In this document: in pieces, positions 13,201 to 24,315 of the stretch
How positions within the stretch are numbered: position 1 is the first letter of the stretch
Layout: every line of letters begins with the position of its first letter
Assembly: GCA_033439265.1 (NCBI GenBank)
Contig: JAVTVX010000034.1
Span: 11,439,001-11,503,000 of the forward strand
DNA: 64,000 nucleotides
Direction of reading: 5' to 3'
Source: Dillenia suffruticosa
Taxonomy: Eukaryota; Streptophyta; Magnoliopsida; Dilleniales; Dilleniaceae
Notes under the pieces: generated by a model
The model's database searches: none
Seen by the model: the letters and a program-made list of their open reading frames with translations, nothing else
Told to the model about the DNA's origin: nothing
Made by a program: the position numbers and the translations under genes

Positions 13201-13541
13201 ATAGTATCCTAGTCACTATAATGAAAGATACAATTGGAGTTCTGATAAACCTATCAACAATAAATAAAATCTATGGTTGTCCTGGCGGTGAAAAGCAAAT
13301 AATTTTTCGGTAACAATCAATCAATGCATAATTAACTGATGGCCATAATTACATCCAAATCTAACAATTCCAATGGTAGCAAATCAATGCTAAAATCATG
13401 CCCCTGGAAGCTCATAATACAACCCCTATAAATCTCAGTAATAAGGACCTCATCTCTAAGAGGGGTAGTAACCCACAACCATTGCTTTAGAGGTTCAGAC
13501 TCACAAGGCAAGTGTGTAATGAATGAGTGGCACCCGATCAA
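10210..13541 (-). pseudogene. Chromovirus pol: protease remnant, RT, RNase H, integrase, chromodomain
   Basis: Read on the minus strand. Around 13560-13540 the protease active site, usually DPGATHS, is degraded to VLIDRVPLIHY. The frame at 13216-12500 is RT, with [58 protein letters not shown] and the catalytic [10 protein letters not shown]. At 12130-11774 lies RNase H with [25 protein letters not shown] and VVADALSRK, so all acidic residues are kept. Integrase follows in pieces: QRPGGLLEPLPIPEWKWE, MDFVSGLPKT (11275), DRDPRF and YHSQTDGQSEWTIQTLEDML (about 11010-10950). The C-terminus is a chromodomain, IRLIKVLWRHHTSEEGSWE, ending at a stop at 10210-10212. Stops and frameshifts separate the blocks, so no single product is possible. 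Confidence 0.9.
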
Positions 13542-13544
13542 TTA

Positions 13545-14973
13545 GGACATAAACTTCACAAGAAAATAATTTCATTCTATCTGTAATCACATCAGGTGAA
13601 GCACGAGCCTCTTGAGTAGTGACTACATGAACTCTACCTCCTGGGCCTGGTGGCATCCCTTGAGGTCGTCTTTGCTGTGCTTGTGGTGGTAAAGCTGGTC
13701 TAGGTGGTCCCGGCCTCAATGGAACTTGAGGGGTTTCTGCATGCTGAGCCGGTAGAGGTTTGGGTGGTGGAACATGCTGTAAAGAAGCAGGCTGTGATTG
13801 TCTGGTCCTAAGAGGACAACGGGAAGCATAATGACCCGATTGAAAACATATAAAACAAAGTCTCGTTCCTCCCTCACATGGCCCCGCATGAAGATTTCCA
13901 CAAATTGAACATGATGGCCTCTTTTGGGAGCTTTCGCCCTGCTCAAAATGCCTCTTCTTCTCTTTTTTCTTCTTCATGCTTAAAGCTTGGATTTCTACTG
14001 GCCTTTTTCCCCACAACCTTTCTTGTCTATCCTCAGTAACCAATTCTAAGGCCTTTGCATTGTTCACAAGATCCCTATAGCTTGTAAAAGGTTAAGCCAC
14101 TAGATATCTTTGAAAGAAGGATTGCAATCCTTTTCTAAATCTCTTTGCTCTCTTTTCATCTGTATCAACCAACTCAGGAGCACAAATTGACAATCTAGCG
14201 AAGCGATTCTCATACTGACCCACAGTCTAACTGCCTTGTCTCAAATTTAGAAACTCAGACATCTTCTGATCTCTAATAAAAGTAGGAACATATCTCTATC
14301 TCTCAGGGAAGATCTGAGTAAAGTCACCCCAAGAGACATACTGGAGGTCGCTACCAGATCGAAATATCAACTCCGAACTCTACCAATCATAGGCAGCTTC
14401 CTTCAGATAATAGGTGGCAAGTCTGACCTTGTATTCCTCAGTAACCATAAATTAAGAGAATAGTCTTTGCATCTCCGCAATCCAGGTCTATGCAATATGA
14501 GTATCATCACTTCTTGAAAATGTCATCGGCTCCATCTTTCTGAACTCAGTCATCAAATTCTGAAACCGACGATCCTCTCGGGGCACACTTGTGTTCCCTC
14601 TATCTCCATGTCCGTCTTCATACTCAAAGGCTCTTTGATCTCTACATGATTTAACCCGATTTGACTCAGAACCAATGGATACCACTGGAGTTGCTGAAAC
14701 TGACATAACTAAAGAGGTAGGCATGGTATGAGTAGTTGGAGACACATCTATAGTTACACTCCCTATCACTGGTTGAGACAATCTCTCTTTTACTCAGCGA
14801 ATGTCCCCTGACATAGTGCCTACCATAGCCATCAGGATGACTAAAGCCTACTCCAAACCTGCCCCTTCTAGCCTCTGATCACCTAGTATCTGAGATTAAG
14901 GCTCCTGCCTCTGCTTATCATCCCTATGCTCTTCCTCAGGGGGCATTTCGTTTTGTCTTCTAGTTTTAACCAT
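13545..14973 (-). pseudogene. Chromovirus gag with zinc knuckles, interrupted by stops
   Basis: The likely start is the ATG at 14973, opening MVKTRRQNEMPPEEEHRDDK. Stops follow within about 25 codons and again before 14790. The capsid part is recognisable in fragments (about 14600-14090). Near the end, the frame at 14067-13501 contains two zinc-binding motifs, CSICGNLHAGPC and CFICFQSGHYASRC (about 13910-13815), the pair typical of Tekay-type Gag. A proline- and glutamine-rich linker comes next. It would have bound element RNA in the virus-like particle; the present copy is non-functional. Confidence 0.85.
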
Positions 14974-15098
14974 TTTGTAGGCAAAAAACCTGATGAATGC
15001 AAATGACAAATAACGTCACTCATTAGATAAACCATCCTTTATCTAATAACCTGTTCCAATAGTCACATATTCTAGGTGCAGATTATCCAAAACCTTGG

Positions 15099-15110
15099 GC
15101 TATGATACTA
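15099..15110 (-). other. Primer-binding site of the chromovirus
   Basis: On the minus strand TAGTATCATAGC lies two bases after the CA end of the 5' LTR and resembles TGGTATCAGAGC (initiator tRNA-Met type) with two changes. Confidence 0.65.
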
Positions 15111-15112
15111 AC

Positions 15113-17401
15113 TGTGATAACCCGCTATCTAGACGTCCCGCCCCCTAACAAAAGGAGACAAACATGTGAATGCGGAAGCAGCTAACGTGACAATAATACG
15201 ACGTCTGGACTTACGATAATCACACTCCCCATGTGTGATAACACGAAAGGAGATTTATTTTAAAAGAAAAAAAGTTACTTGTTTCTCTCAAATCAAATAT
15301 CAATAGAGTCTCCCCTATTCAGTGACTATTTAACCACCTGGGGTTAATGGGAAATCCGGTAAAGTAAGTAGAACATTTCTAACATCAAACGAACTAGCAT
15401 TAATGGCTCTCCTAGCCATCCAACAACACACCATAGTGTATGATCACATTATAAACAAAACTATATACATGTTAGGCTCTCCTTGGCCTTCAACCATGTA
15501 TCTACATATAAAACAAAATTCATACAATTCCAAAAGAAACTCAAGAACAACATGCGGGATCGAAATCTCTTGACTGAAAGGCCTCTACCCTGTGATTCCC
15601 TCTCGTCTCCCTGATTACCTAAAAAATAAGGAAATCTAGTTTAGCATAAACTGAGCAAGTATACAGGAAGCCAATAGCATGCATAACAACTGAGTAAGCA
15701 TAGAAATATCAACATCAACATGCAAATTAACATGACATCGAACCGTACACAAGAGACACATGTCATCTCAACAATCCCAAAGAAATAAAAGTAATTTCCA
15801 CTCTAAATTCAATATCCTTCTCTATCTTTGCTATTCTAATTTGAAATTGATATTTTAAAAAAGGAATAGAATGTCGAGTCAAGTTAGTATATGAGGGTCT
15901 GAAGAACAAACCAAAAATTCGATATTCTTAAATGAAATCTAGGTCTTTTTATGTTAGACACCTCAAACATTTCACATGCTTCTAGTTTCACCCTCGTAGG
16001 AAGAAGAGATACATCCATAGTTTCTCAAACTTCACCCACAGGCTTCGCAAAGCTCTCGGAACTCCATATACCAACTACACTACTTAAACTTCACCTGCGG
16101 GTTTCGCAAAACTTTTGGAGAAATCACTTTAGTATCACTTTCTCTTAATATTACTTCATCACAAGGATTATATAGGATTTATGACAAGATTCAATAGCAA
16201 TTGCACAAAGAAAATCACATCAAACATCTTTAAGCCCAAATTTCACAATATAACTTGCGCAATTATGTACTTCTTCTACAAATATCAGATTGAGGTGATT
16301 CCAGTGGTCATTTAAAAATAAGAGATAGAGCTACAATGTTTACATTTAGAGGTTAGCCTAATGCAGCCTAGAAGGCAGCTCGAAAGCAAAGCAATTTTCA
16401 ACACAAAAACAGGCAAAAACAAGATTTTCTACAGAGAAGGTACCAATTTGAAAATTAACCAAAAATTATTTTCTTAATGCAAATTTTCGAATTTTATGTC
16501 ATTTTAAAGATATGGAATACTAGTTTTTCAGAAGAAAACCATACTAAATTCTTAATTGTGTAGAAAAAGATATTGATTAAACAATAGAGTATGGTCAATC
16601 TGTCCAGTATACACAATTTTAGGGTTTCATTCAAAGACGGGATTCTATTTTCCCTAATTCATTTCCTTCAAATTCTAGTAACACAATTATATCAAAAATA
16701 TATTCTATAGTAGTATTAAGTATCAATTTAACAAACATATACAAGGTATTTGCCTTTTCAAACTTCAAAATCCACTTCTCTTGGGCTCCTTCAATCTTCT
16801 TGCTTTCTATGCACTTTTCAGCTTGTTTTATAGGTGTTCTACACTTGTTTTTGCTTCCCAATGGCTTGGGTTACCTTATATATAGATGGAGGTGGGTTAT
16901 TTTAAGTATGAAGAGTGGTTTTCATGGAGTTAGGGTTTGGTTTTTGGAAGGAGGAAGATGAAAACGTGAATAGTGCTCAAGAATGAAGGACTTTCCTCTC
17001 CCCCTTTCCCTTTTCATTCTTAAGTGGATTGTGGGTCCCTCCAGCATGGTGATGTGTCAAAGGTAAGAGTGCCTTGTGGTCTCCAAGTTATTTTTATTTT
17101 CATTTTTATTATTTTCTTTTTCTTTTTCTTTGGTGGGTCCCACACAAACCCTAATTCGGCTCTCTAGTTGTCTCATTTTGATCGTTTTCCTTTGCCAATA
17201 TATTCCGTAGCCTATGCTAATTTTCATATACTCGGCCTCTATTTACAATCATAAATATAAAAATCAAAACATGATTCGCAAATAAAAAGGAATCAATGAA
17301 TTTTATCATAGCGTGACACGAAAAATTTAAGTGCGTTCAAGTGTTCAATGAAATGTAAATGCAAATGCATGTTTAGTATTGTCTTGGAGCCGGACCTTAC
17401 A
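15113..17401 (-). repeat. 5' LTR of the chromovirus
   Basis: It runs from TGTGATAACC (15113) to ACCTTACA (17401) on the plus strand, 2289 bases, and matches the other LTR apart from the duplication there. A transcription start should lie within it on the minus strand, but I could not place a TATA box convincingly. Confidence 0.88.
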
Positions 17402-19666
17402 ATGCTTGTCTAGGCAAATGATTTGTTAAAACCAAACTAGATGATAAATAGCGTAGAAACCAAAGAGTACAAAAGAAATTAATCACCTTAAAGAGTCCTT
17501 CGCACCAAAACTTGCAAAAATCATTTGAGCAGTGCAAATAAAAAATAATAATAAATCTTCTAAAGAATATGAGAAATTTGAAATTTGAAATAGGTTCCAA
17601 AACTTAAGAAAGAATAAATTAGGCAATGGGATTTTCTAGAATTAAACTGAAACCTAACCGAAAACCGTAAACATGTAAAAAAACATAATATCTGTTGATC
17701 TATCCAATTAATCATTACCATCCAAGTTAACACAAATGTATGTTCCTTTTTCCATGTCTTTTTCCTTAAAGAAACTCAAGCCATTTTTAGAACATTTAAT
17801 ACAATATTTACTCACCACCAAAGGTGAGAAGCTCAAGAGATTTGTTTAACCTAAACAAGGATCCAAATGAGGAACATACACAATGAGAAATATTCCAAAA
17901 ACAACCTGCATTTTAGCGATCACAATACATAAACTGGTCACTTGAATAGATTTATTTAAATCAATCTTTTCAAAGTTTAATTCCCACAAAGTACCATCTC
18001 ATCTTGGATTCGTAATCCCAACAGAGGACCTTCTCATTTTGGATACCAATTGAGAACTTATTAACAAAGCTAATAGTTCTCATCTTCATCATGTTCTAAA
18101 CCTAAGACTAAGTTTTTACCACAAAACATTGTAATACCCTGTCATATACCTAGGTCAGTTGAGTGTCTCCTAGCTTAACCGAACTATTCTAGGCAAAGAT
18201 TTCTAGAAATATATCACTAACCCAATCTAAGTTTAATAGCATGTATCTAAATAGTAGCCTAATGAAAGCATCTGGCAACCATGGCCCTGCTAAGGCATGG
18301 GTAACACAATTCATTTGGCATCTTCCATGCTAATTTCAATTTTTGATCCATAAGACTATGCCACGTATCACTTTCAGCTTGGCAGGTATATGTTCCTTAT
18401 TTATGACATCCTCTAGGACTATAATAAGTATCTTTTGGAATCGGACTACCCATGGAGCTTAGCCCAATTTCATTCAAACATTTAAAATGGTGTAAAGGGA
18501 ATGGTCCAGAGATCATTCAAAATTGCGGCATGGTGATATTATCCTTACCAAAGGTGAGAAGCTCAAGAGATATTGGAGATCATAAAGGTAAACAAATTAA
18601 GGGTAGAAAATAAACTTGGAAGGACATTGTGCAAATGTACAAATAGGGAAAAGATCTGCAAGATTCAATTAGTAGTATCAACTACCTAAAACTTTTAATT
18701 CATTACTTTGAATAAAATTGATCACATGAGACATGAAGAGCCACAAACAATCCCGATCTTGACACAGGTAAATTTATTTAAGTATGAATTATTGATTTAA
18801 AGAGTATGCTTATTGAGGTTGGATGATTTTGAGGTTGCTAATGGCATCGATCATCGCATAATAGAGATCAATTGATGAACCAATATTGAGTATTAGCTTT
18901 ATGTGGCAAATTGTGGAATTATTAGTGTTGCTACATAATGAACATGTGAGTTTGTTGAGTCTGAATGCATGATATTGAAGATGTTGATATTGTTAGCATA
19001 TGTTTAGATATTGAATTAGGGAATAATTATATAGAACGCAAAAATTTAGATTATGGAATAATATAATTATGATTTGAGGTGTTGATGGCTATTCTAGGAG
19101 GATATTTAGAATGGTTAAAGTTTATATATGATTTGATGAAACATTTTTGGAATCATATATGAAATGTGCATTATAAGGTTTGACTAGTATCACTTGGCGA
19201 TTTATATTAATAGGTGTAATGAAAACTTTAGTGTCGATGCCGGCATACTCATTGACATGAAGTCCAATAATTCCTTTGTTAGTATAAGCTTTGCTAGGCA
19301 TGCTGATAGATCATTAACCAGAAAAGTTATTGGTGATTATACATTTAGGTGAGCAATTGGTTGGAAGTACTATTTAATGAGACTGTGATGTGTGGGAAGG
19401 GGAAATGGTTTTTGAGGTGAATTTGATTCCGTTTGAGGGAAGGAGAAATCCATAATTTCAAACAATGTAATTTAGGGTTTTTGATAAAATTGGGTGAGAG
19501 AATGGTGCCTAGTGATTTATTTTCTTGTAGTGGATCTTGTCTAGCAATTGTTAGTCTATTGTGAACTTGGACTAGTTGCGATGAATTTTTCTTTTTTGGA
19601 GGTATAGGAAACAAATTCCGGCAAAGCTTTTGGATACTAAGGATATTTTAATGCTATTGCTCCATG
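17402..19666. other. No recognisable gene or element
   Basis: After the target duplication at 17402-17406 the sequence is AT-rich with no reading frame that I can assign. The phrase AAAGGTGAGAAGCTCAAGAGAT occurs at about 17819 and again at 18551, a short dispersed direct repeat. An 89-codon minus-strand open frame at 19345-19614 resembles nothing I know and is probably chance. The left part may be the continuation of whatever sequence the chromovirus entered. Confidence 0.4.
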
Positions 19667-19732
19667 CACTACAAAATTAAATCCCTATCGTGATGGTAAG
19701 TTTTAATATCGGTGACCTTTAATGACGGTTTA
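19667..19732. mobile_element. Left end of a CACTA transposon, cut by the start of the tandem array
   Basis: CACTACAAAATTAAAT at 19667 is the inverse of the terminus at 725-740. It is followed by subterminal-type words (GTGATGG, GGTGACC, TAATGACGG). At 19733 the sequence changes abruptly to the array unit (GATTCAATGAGTAG). In all later units the bases before that point are ATTATTGTA instead, so this is the left junction of the array. Confidence 0.65.
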
Positions 19733-20420
19733 GATTCAATGAGTAGTATTATGTTCACAGATATCAATAATTCTTTTTGAGGAGCACATGAAGGGAGGAT
19801 TTTTTTGGACATGTGATTCACTTAATAACTTGGTTTGATTCAATTTTCACCTTAATCTTAATTTTTGATTTATTCTATTTGTTAACTATGGAAAGTCTTT
19901 ATTCAATAATTAAAAGTTATCTTTTATTTTGGTAATAAAAAGTTGTAAATAAAAATTTATCTTCATCTTTCAAGAAAAAAGGTCTAATTATATCATATCA
20001 TATAATTTTAGTAAGACATATCCTATTGTAGTCATCATTTAGTGAATTTAATTATATCATATCATATTATTTTTGCAGAATACCTTCTATTATAGTTAAT
20101 ATTTAGTCAATTTAACATTAAATAAGCTTTTTTATTCCATATTTAAAAGTTATCTTCTATTTAGGTCATAAAATGCTATAAATAAAATCTTATCTTCATC
20201 TTTCAAAAAAATATCTAATTATATCATATCATATTGTTTTAGCTTGATATCTCCTATTATAGTTTTCATTTAGCCAATTTAGCATTAAACAAACTCATCT
20301 CCCTTTTTTTTCTTTATATAAAAAAGGTCATCCCTATAAATACAAACATTTGTTCTCACTTATTCTAAAGATACATCATCACTTTAAATATCATTACAAA
20401 ATTAAGTTTTCATCCCAGCA

Positions 20421-20941
20421 ATGGCCTGATTTCTCTCAAGTTGTTGGCTTTCGTAAGTGTTCTTGTCATCCTTGGAACAGCTTGTGAGTGTCTCTCCCTC
20501 TCGCACACATGTTTTCTTTTTTCTGGTATTTTTATACAAAATTCAGATAATAATTTTCATTTTGAACTAAAACTATTTTTGGATAGATCGTTTGACAAGT
20601 GATGTCATGGCGACCCACGGTAGTATCGTGTTAGCATAATTCAATACGGTTTGTCAAACCATTTAGTTAAAAATAGCGAAAATGAATGGTGCTTGCTGCT
20701 ACAAGTCACGAGTGGGTTTGTCAAACCATTTAGTTAAAAATAGCGAAAATGAATGGCGACCCACGGTAGTATCGTGTATGATTACTGCCTTTGCCAAGGA
20801 GCCTCCTGATTTATAAAAACAGGCAGCCATCTTGCTCTCAATTGCCAAATTCATGCTGATTGCAAGGATCCACCACCTTCGCTTTGTTCTGGACTTTGTT
20901 TACGTGGGACTTGTTTTTACTTTGTTTGTGCCAACAATTAA
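20421..20941 (+). pseudogene. Paralog B, unit 1: two-exon secreted cysteine-rich peptide, broken
   Basis: Exon 1 (20421-20483) is homologous to exon 1 of paralog A: a signal-peptide coding stretch ending in CTTGGAACAGCTT before a GTGAGT donor. One base is missing in codons 2-3, which gives TGA at codon 3. The expected intron is scrambled: TTTGTCAAACCATTTAGTT occurs twice (from about 20651 and 20718), and GCGACCCACGGTAGTATCGTG occurs at 20610 and 20757. The mature part is recognisable from about 20779: CLC, a stop (TGA 20807-20809), then NCQIHADCKDPPPSLCSGLC and a GTC..VC ending, with a stop at 20939. The first three mature cysteines are lost. A TATA-like TTTATATAAAAAA lies near 20313. It is clearly non-functional but is the only B copy that shows the original exon-intron layout. 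Confidence 0.8.
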
Positions 20942-21672
20942 CCGTCTTACTAACTAATAGCACTCATTACAAAATAGTTCTATACTTCTTTTGGTATCTC
21001 ACTTGATTAATTCAATAAAGTCATAGGTTTTTATTGTTTTCTTACCCTTTAATATGCAGGTTTGAATGACCCACAATTTAAAATTCATATCTATAGGTAA
21101 AACTAATGACACTTGGAGACATAAACTCAATTATGGTGCCATGACAATGTTTTTGAACATTTAATGTTGGTTTATGAAGTTTTGCATTGAAAGATGATTT
21201 CATGGAAGGAGATAGGCAAATCTAGTTGGCTGGTTGAGTAATCTTATTTTTGTAGTAAAAGTAAAACAAGAGTTGTTTCAGTCATCGAGGTGTACCAATT
21301 ACTCTTCTACTCTGAAATCTAAACTCCTTGCACACTATTTCTCAATGGAAATTTTGCTATAACTAAAACCATTCTAGTTAATAATTCAAAAGTTTAATAT
21401 TTGAAACAATTCTTTATATGCCAACATGGCAATATCCTTATGGAGCTTATTACCCTCTAATATTTAATAGAATAGTTTCTCTATTGAGGGAAATAAAAAA
21501 GTTTTTTTTTTTGGGTTTGCCTGGCAAGTGAGAAATGATTACATGTTCTCTTATCATTAGTGTTTTGAACCATTTCGCACTAGAATTGAATGGAAAGTAC
21601 TATTCATAAAGAAACCTCCCGAATTATTCACACCTATACTTGGAGGCATTTCGCCCTTGATGACTTTGGTCA

Positions 21673-22573
21673 CACTACAAGAAAACTAAGTTTCAACGAC
21701 GAAAAATTATCGATGAAACAAAATCTGTCGGAAATAGCGATAGAATTGCGATAGATAAACGTTAGATGGAATACTGAGAGATTAGCGACGAATTAGAAAC
21801 TGAAATTAGCGACGAAAATATTTTCATTATTAATCCGTTGCTGTAGTGGTTCAGAGTAAAAAAAAATAATTGTAAAACTATCAACGACGGAGTAGCGTTG
21901 GAATTTTTAGCGATGAAAAATATCTGTCGCTAATCCATTAGTGTAGTGGTGAAAGGTTAAAAAAAAAAGCATAAGTATAGCTATCAGCGTCGGATTACCG
22001 ACGGAAATTTTAGTGACGGATTACCGATAGATTTTTTTCAATTTTTAAGTTTTTTAATTTTTTAATTTGTTTAATTTGTTTAATTTTTTTAATCTTTTTA
22101 ATTTTTTTAATTTTTTAATTTTTTTAATTTTTTAATTTGCTTAATTATTTAATTTATTCTTCTCTTTTATTATTTTATAATTCTCTTTATTTTTTCTATT
22201 ATTTATTTTATTTTTTTGTTGATTCTATTATTTTATTATTCAATTTAATGGGTAAATCAAAAAAATACTTTGCTATTCTATCTTAATGAAAAAAAAAATT
22301 ATCCCAAGGTAAAGGAAAAAAAGAAGAGATGAGAGTGAGATAAAAAAAAATTGTGAAAGTAAGATAAAAGTTTTGAAAAAACTTTTGAGAGTGACATTAA
22401 TATTTATAAAAAAAAATGAGAGTTAGATAATAAATAATAATAAAAAAAAGTATATCATAAAACAGAATTTGGCATAGTTACAAAAATTTTCCGTCACTCA
22501 TATTTTTTAACGATAGAATCTTTTCTTTTAACGATGGATATTTCCGTCACTGAAAGAAAATTTTCTAATAGTG
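21673..22573. mobile_element. Non-autonomous CACTA element, unit 1
   Basis: It starts CACTACAAGAAAA and ends TTTTCTAATAGTG, with TCA on both sides (21670-21672 and 22574-22576): the terminal inverted repeats and three-base target duplication of En/Spm-type elements. Subterminal repeats built on TTAGCGACGGA / TCCGTCGCTAA crowd both ends. The interior has long TTTAATTTTT runs (22040-22140) and no transposase. This copy lacks the GC-rich, Pol III box-like segment of the other units; the join GGCATAGT/TACAAAAA at about 22480 shares TAGT with both sides, as in a deletion. Confidence 0.88.
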
Positions 22574-22717
22574 TCACTTTTGGGTTTCTATAACCTTTTC
22601 ATAAATAAGCTTTCAATTCATTCCATATATTATAGTGTGAGATAAAGGTGTGGATTATTGGTAACTGAATAATATTTCTGGTGTAAGTAAACACATTTTA
22701 AATTTTTCTACAAAACT

Positions 22718-22939
22718 ATGATGGTTGCTATCAGGAGAGAGAGATTTTTCTTTTCTCTTACCGCAACTACTTCCAACCCTGGGAGAAGTAAAAAACTATT
22801 GATTTCCATTTACAATCAGTTGAGTAAGAGAGATGACAATTTGCCGTCATTGAGAGCAATTTATTCATATATTTTTCAATCTATGTCCAATCCTAACTAT
22901 TTTAATTTGGCAAGAATTTTACTATCAGTCTCTCTTTAG
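22718..22939 (+). other. Conserved unassigned open frame, unit 1 copy
   Basis: A 73-codon frame ending YFNLARILLSVSL. It corresponds to the 78-codon frame of units 2, 3, 4, 6 and 7 but has a different start because of the local deletion. I do not recognise the product and see no domain. See the fuller entry at 60810. Confidence 0.25.
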
Positions 22940-23297
22940 TAAAACTGGGAAAAAATTAAAATTTGAATATCTAATGTTGTATTTTTTAAATTTGAGTTTC
23001 AAATATTGCTTGAGGGATGATATTGTATCATCATAATTTATAGTAAAAGATTTTACGGAATTAAGTTTGGTTATTTTCACCCTCCCTTTTAAGCAAGGGA
23101 CTTTTTAGATAAAATTTCAAATCTTAATTTTTTTCTTTTGATTTACTCGTCGAAAAACTATTAACTATGACATTGAGTCACAGAAACTGATTAAATGAAA
23201 AGAATAAAGAAGAAAAAAACCATATGGCTTTTATTAATTCATCAGAAAGGCATGGTTCGAAGTCAGGTATTGTGGTCACAAAAAATCGACAGGCTCC

Positions 23298-23716
23298 TTA
23301 ATTTGTGGTGCAGTTGGCATAGCCACAAGTCCCATCAACACAAATTGCACCAAGACAAAAAGAAGGATGATATTTGCAATCGGCATTAGTTTGACAAAAA
23401 GAACTTGCGCCTGGAGACTTGGCTTTGGAACCTAGGCAAACGCATTTTCCAAACATACAGACTCCGGAAAGTGGCGGTCTGCATGTGTGCTCGCAGGTTC
23501 CTTTATCGCACTTTGCATCACTTGGCCCTGTCAAATATTCATCCATAGTAATCACAAAATTAGTTAACTCCAATTCCCACATCAAAGTTATATCCTTTGT
23601 CAACAAATGAAAACAGAGACAAAGAAGAGAAACAATATGAGAGAGAGAGACTAACAAGCTGTTCCAAGGAGGACTAGAGCAATAACAAAGGCCAACTTGA
23701 ATGAAATCATTGTCAT
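23298..23716 (-). CDS. Paralog A, unit 1: secreted 12-cysteine peptide, defensin-like
   Basis: Two exons: 23716-23656 (61 bases) and 23527-23298 (230 bases), joined across a 128-base GTTAGT...TTGACAG phase-1 intron; 96 residues. Exon 1 encodes MTMISFKLAFVIALVLLGTA, a typical signal peptide likely cut after this Ala or just beyond. Exon 2 encodes the mature peptide with cysteines at 27, 32, 36, 44, 49, 51, 65, 71, 78, 83, 88 and 93. The first six follow C-x4-C-x3-C-x7-C-x4-C-x-C with a Gly two residues before the fourth cysteine (GVC), compatible with a CS-alpha-beta fold. The last six follow C-x5-C-x6-C-x4-C-x4-C-x4-C. One intron between signal and mature exons is common in plant defensin-like genes. 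Target and function are unknown; a defence or signalling role is only inferred. The start at 23716 is chosen because both Met1 and Met3 precede the hydrophobic core. An AATAAA signal lies on the minus strand near 23230. This copy has unique residues G60 and T95. Confidence 0.85.
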
Positions 23717-23800
23717 TGTTGGAGTGAGATAATGTGATTTGTATTAATTTGCCAATATGTTAAATGCTTTTAACTGAATAATATCTAAGAGCTCTGGTTG

Positions 23801-23810
23801 TTATTTATAC
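23801..23810 (-). promoter_or_regulatory. TATA box of paralog A, unit 1
   Basis: GTATAAATAA on the minus strand, 85 bases before the ATG at 23716. The same sequence stands at nearly the same distance in every unit. Confidence 0.65.
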
Positions 23811-24112
23811 GACTGAGGATTTCTATCAAGAACAAACAAAATTTTCTAGTAAATAAAAAATAATTAGGTATTTTCAAAGAAAACTATATCTAATTAAATT
23901 TCTTATTGAATACATGGAAAAATGTAAACATTTCCATAGGATTAAAAGAAAATAAGGTTTTCTCTTCCTTTTTTTTGGTTCTTCCCTTTTAGGGTGCTTA
24001 GGATATAAGTTTTCGTTTATGGTACAATGCTTCGACTTAGGAGGGGAAAAAAAATATATAGTCTCTGGCATCTAGTCTACTTTAATTTTATGGTCTAGTC
24101 TAGGTGCTTAAT

Positions 24113-24315
24113 CTCGCCTTCCACTTCTTCTCGACAAGATAGTGTCGTTCTACATTCAACCTTCCTTTCTCTATGCATTCCCTTCCCAAGCTCCAAAATC
24201 AACAACGTAACTTAGCCCTTTTATTGTTAATTTTAAACAGTAATGGAAACTATTTCCTTAACAGCAGCAATTCCTGCTCAGACTTTCTTCCCAAAACTTG
24301 ATCTTCTTACCATTC
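24113..24315 (-). mobile_element. LINE remnant, unit 1 (truncated)
   Basis: It matches the LINE remnants of later units but stops inside the GNGKKIKFW coding word at about 24310, where the unit-1 deletion begins. Confidence 0.45.

Larger units (their letters stand above)
6836..17401 (-). mobile_element. Ty3/gypsy chromovirus, Tekay/Del type, decayed but structurally complete
   Basis: Both ends have the form TG...CA. The element is flanked by ATGTT (6831-6835) and ATGCT (17402-17406), a five-base target duplication with one difference. Minus-strand order is LTR (17401-15113), primer-binding site, gag, protease region, RT, RNase H, integrase, chromodomain, polypurine tract, LTR (10176-6836). 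Domain order and the C-terminal chromodomain place it among the chromoviruses; motif wording fits the Tekay/Del clade. Over the first roughly 170 aligned bases the two LTRs differ at about one position in eight by eye, so the insertion is old. Many stops in gag and pol show it cannot move by itself. Confidence 0.88.

Noticed and set aside
480..19732. One giant CACTA element running between the termini at 740 and 19667
   Set aside because: The two termini point away from each other: 740 is a right end and 19667 a left end. They belong to different copies.
23419..23610. Plus-strand frames of 63-64 codons opposite exon 2 of A in every unit
   Set aside because: They are antisense to the A exon. 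Their conservation follows from the A gene, and they have no domain or signal of their own.
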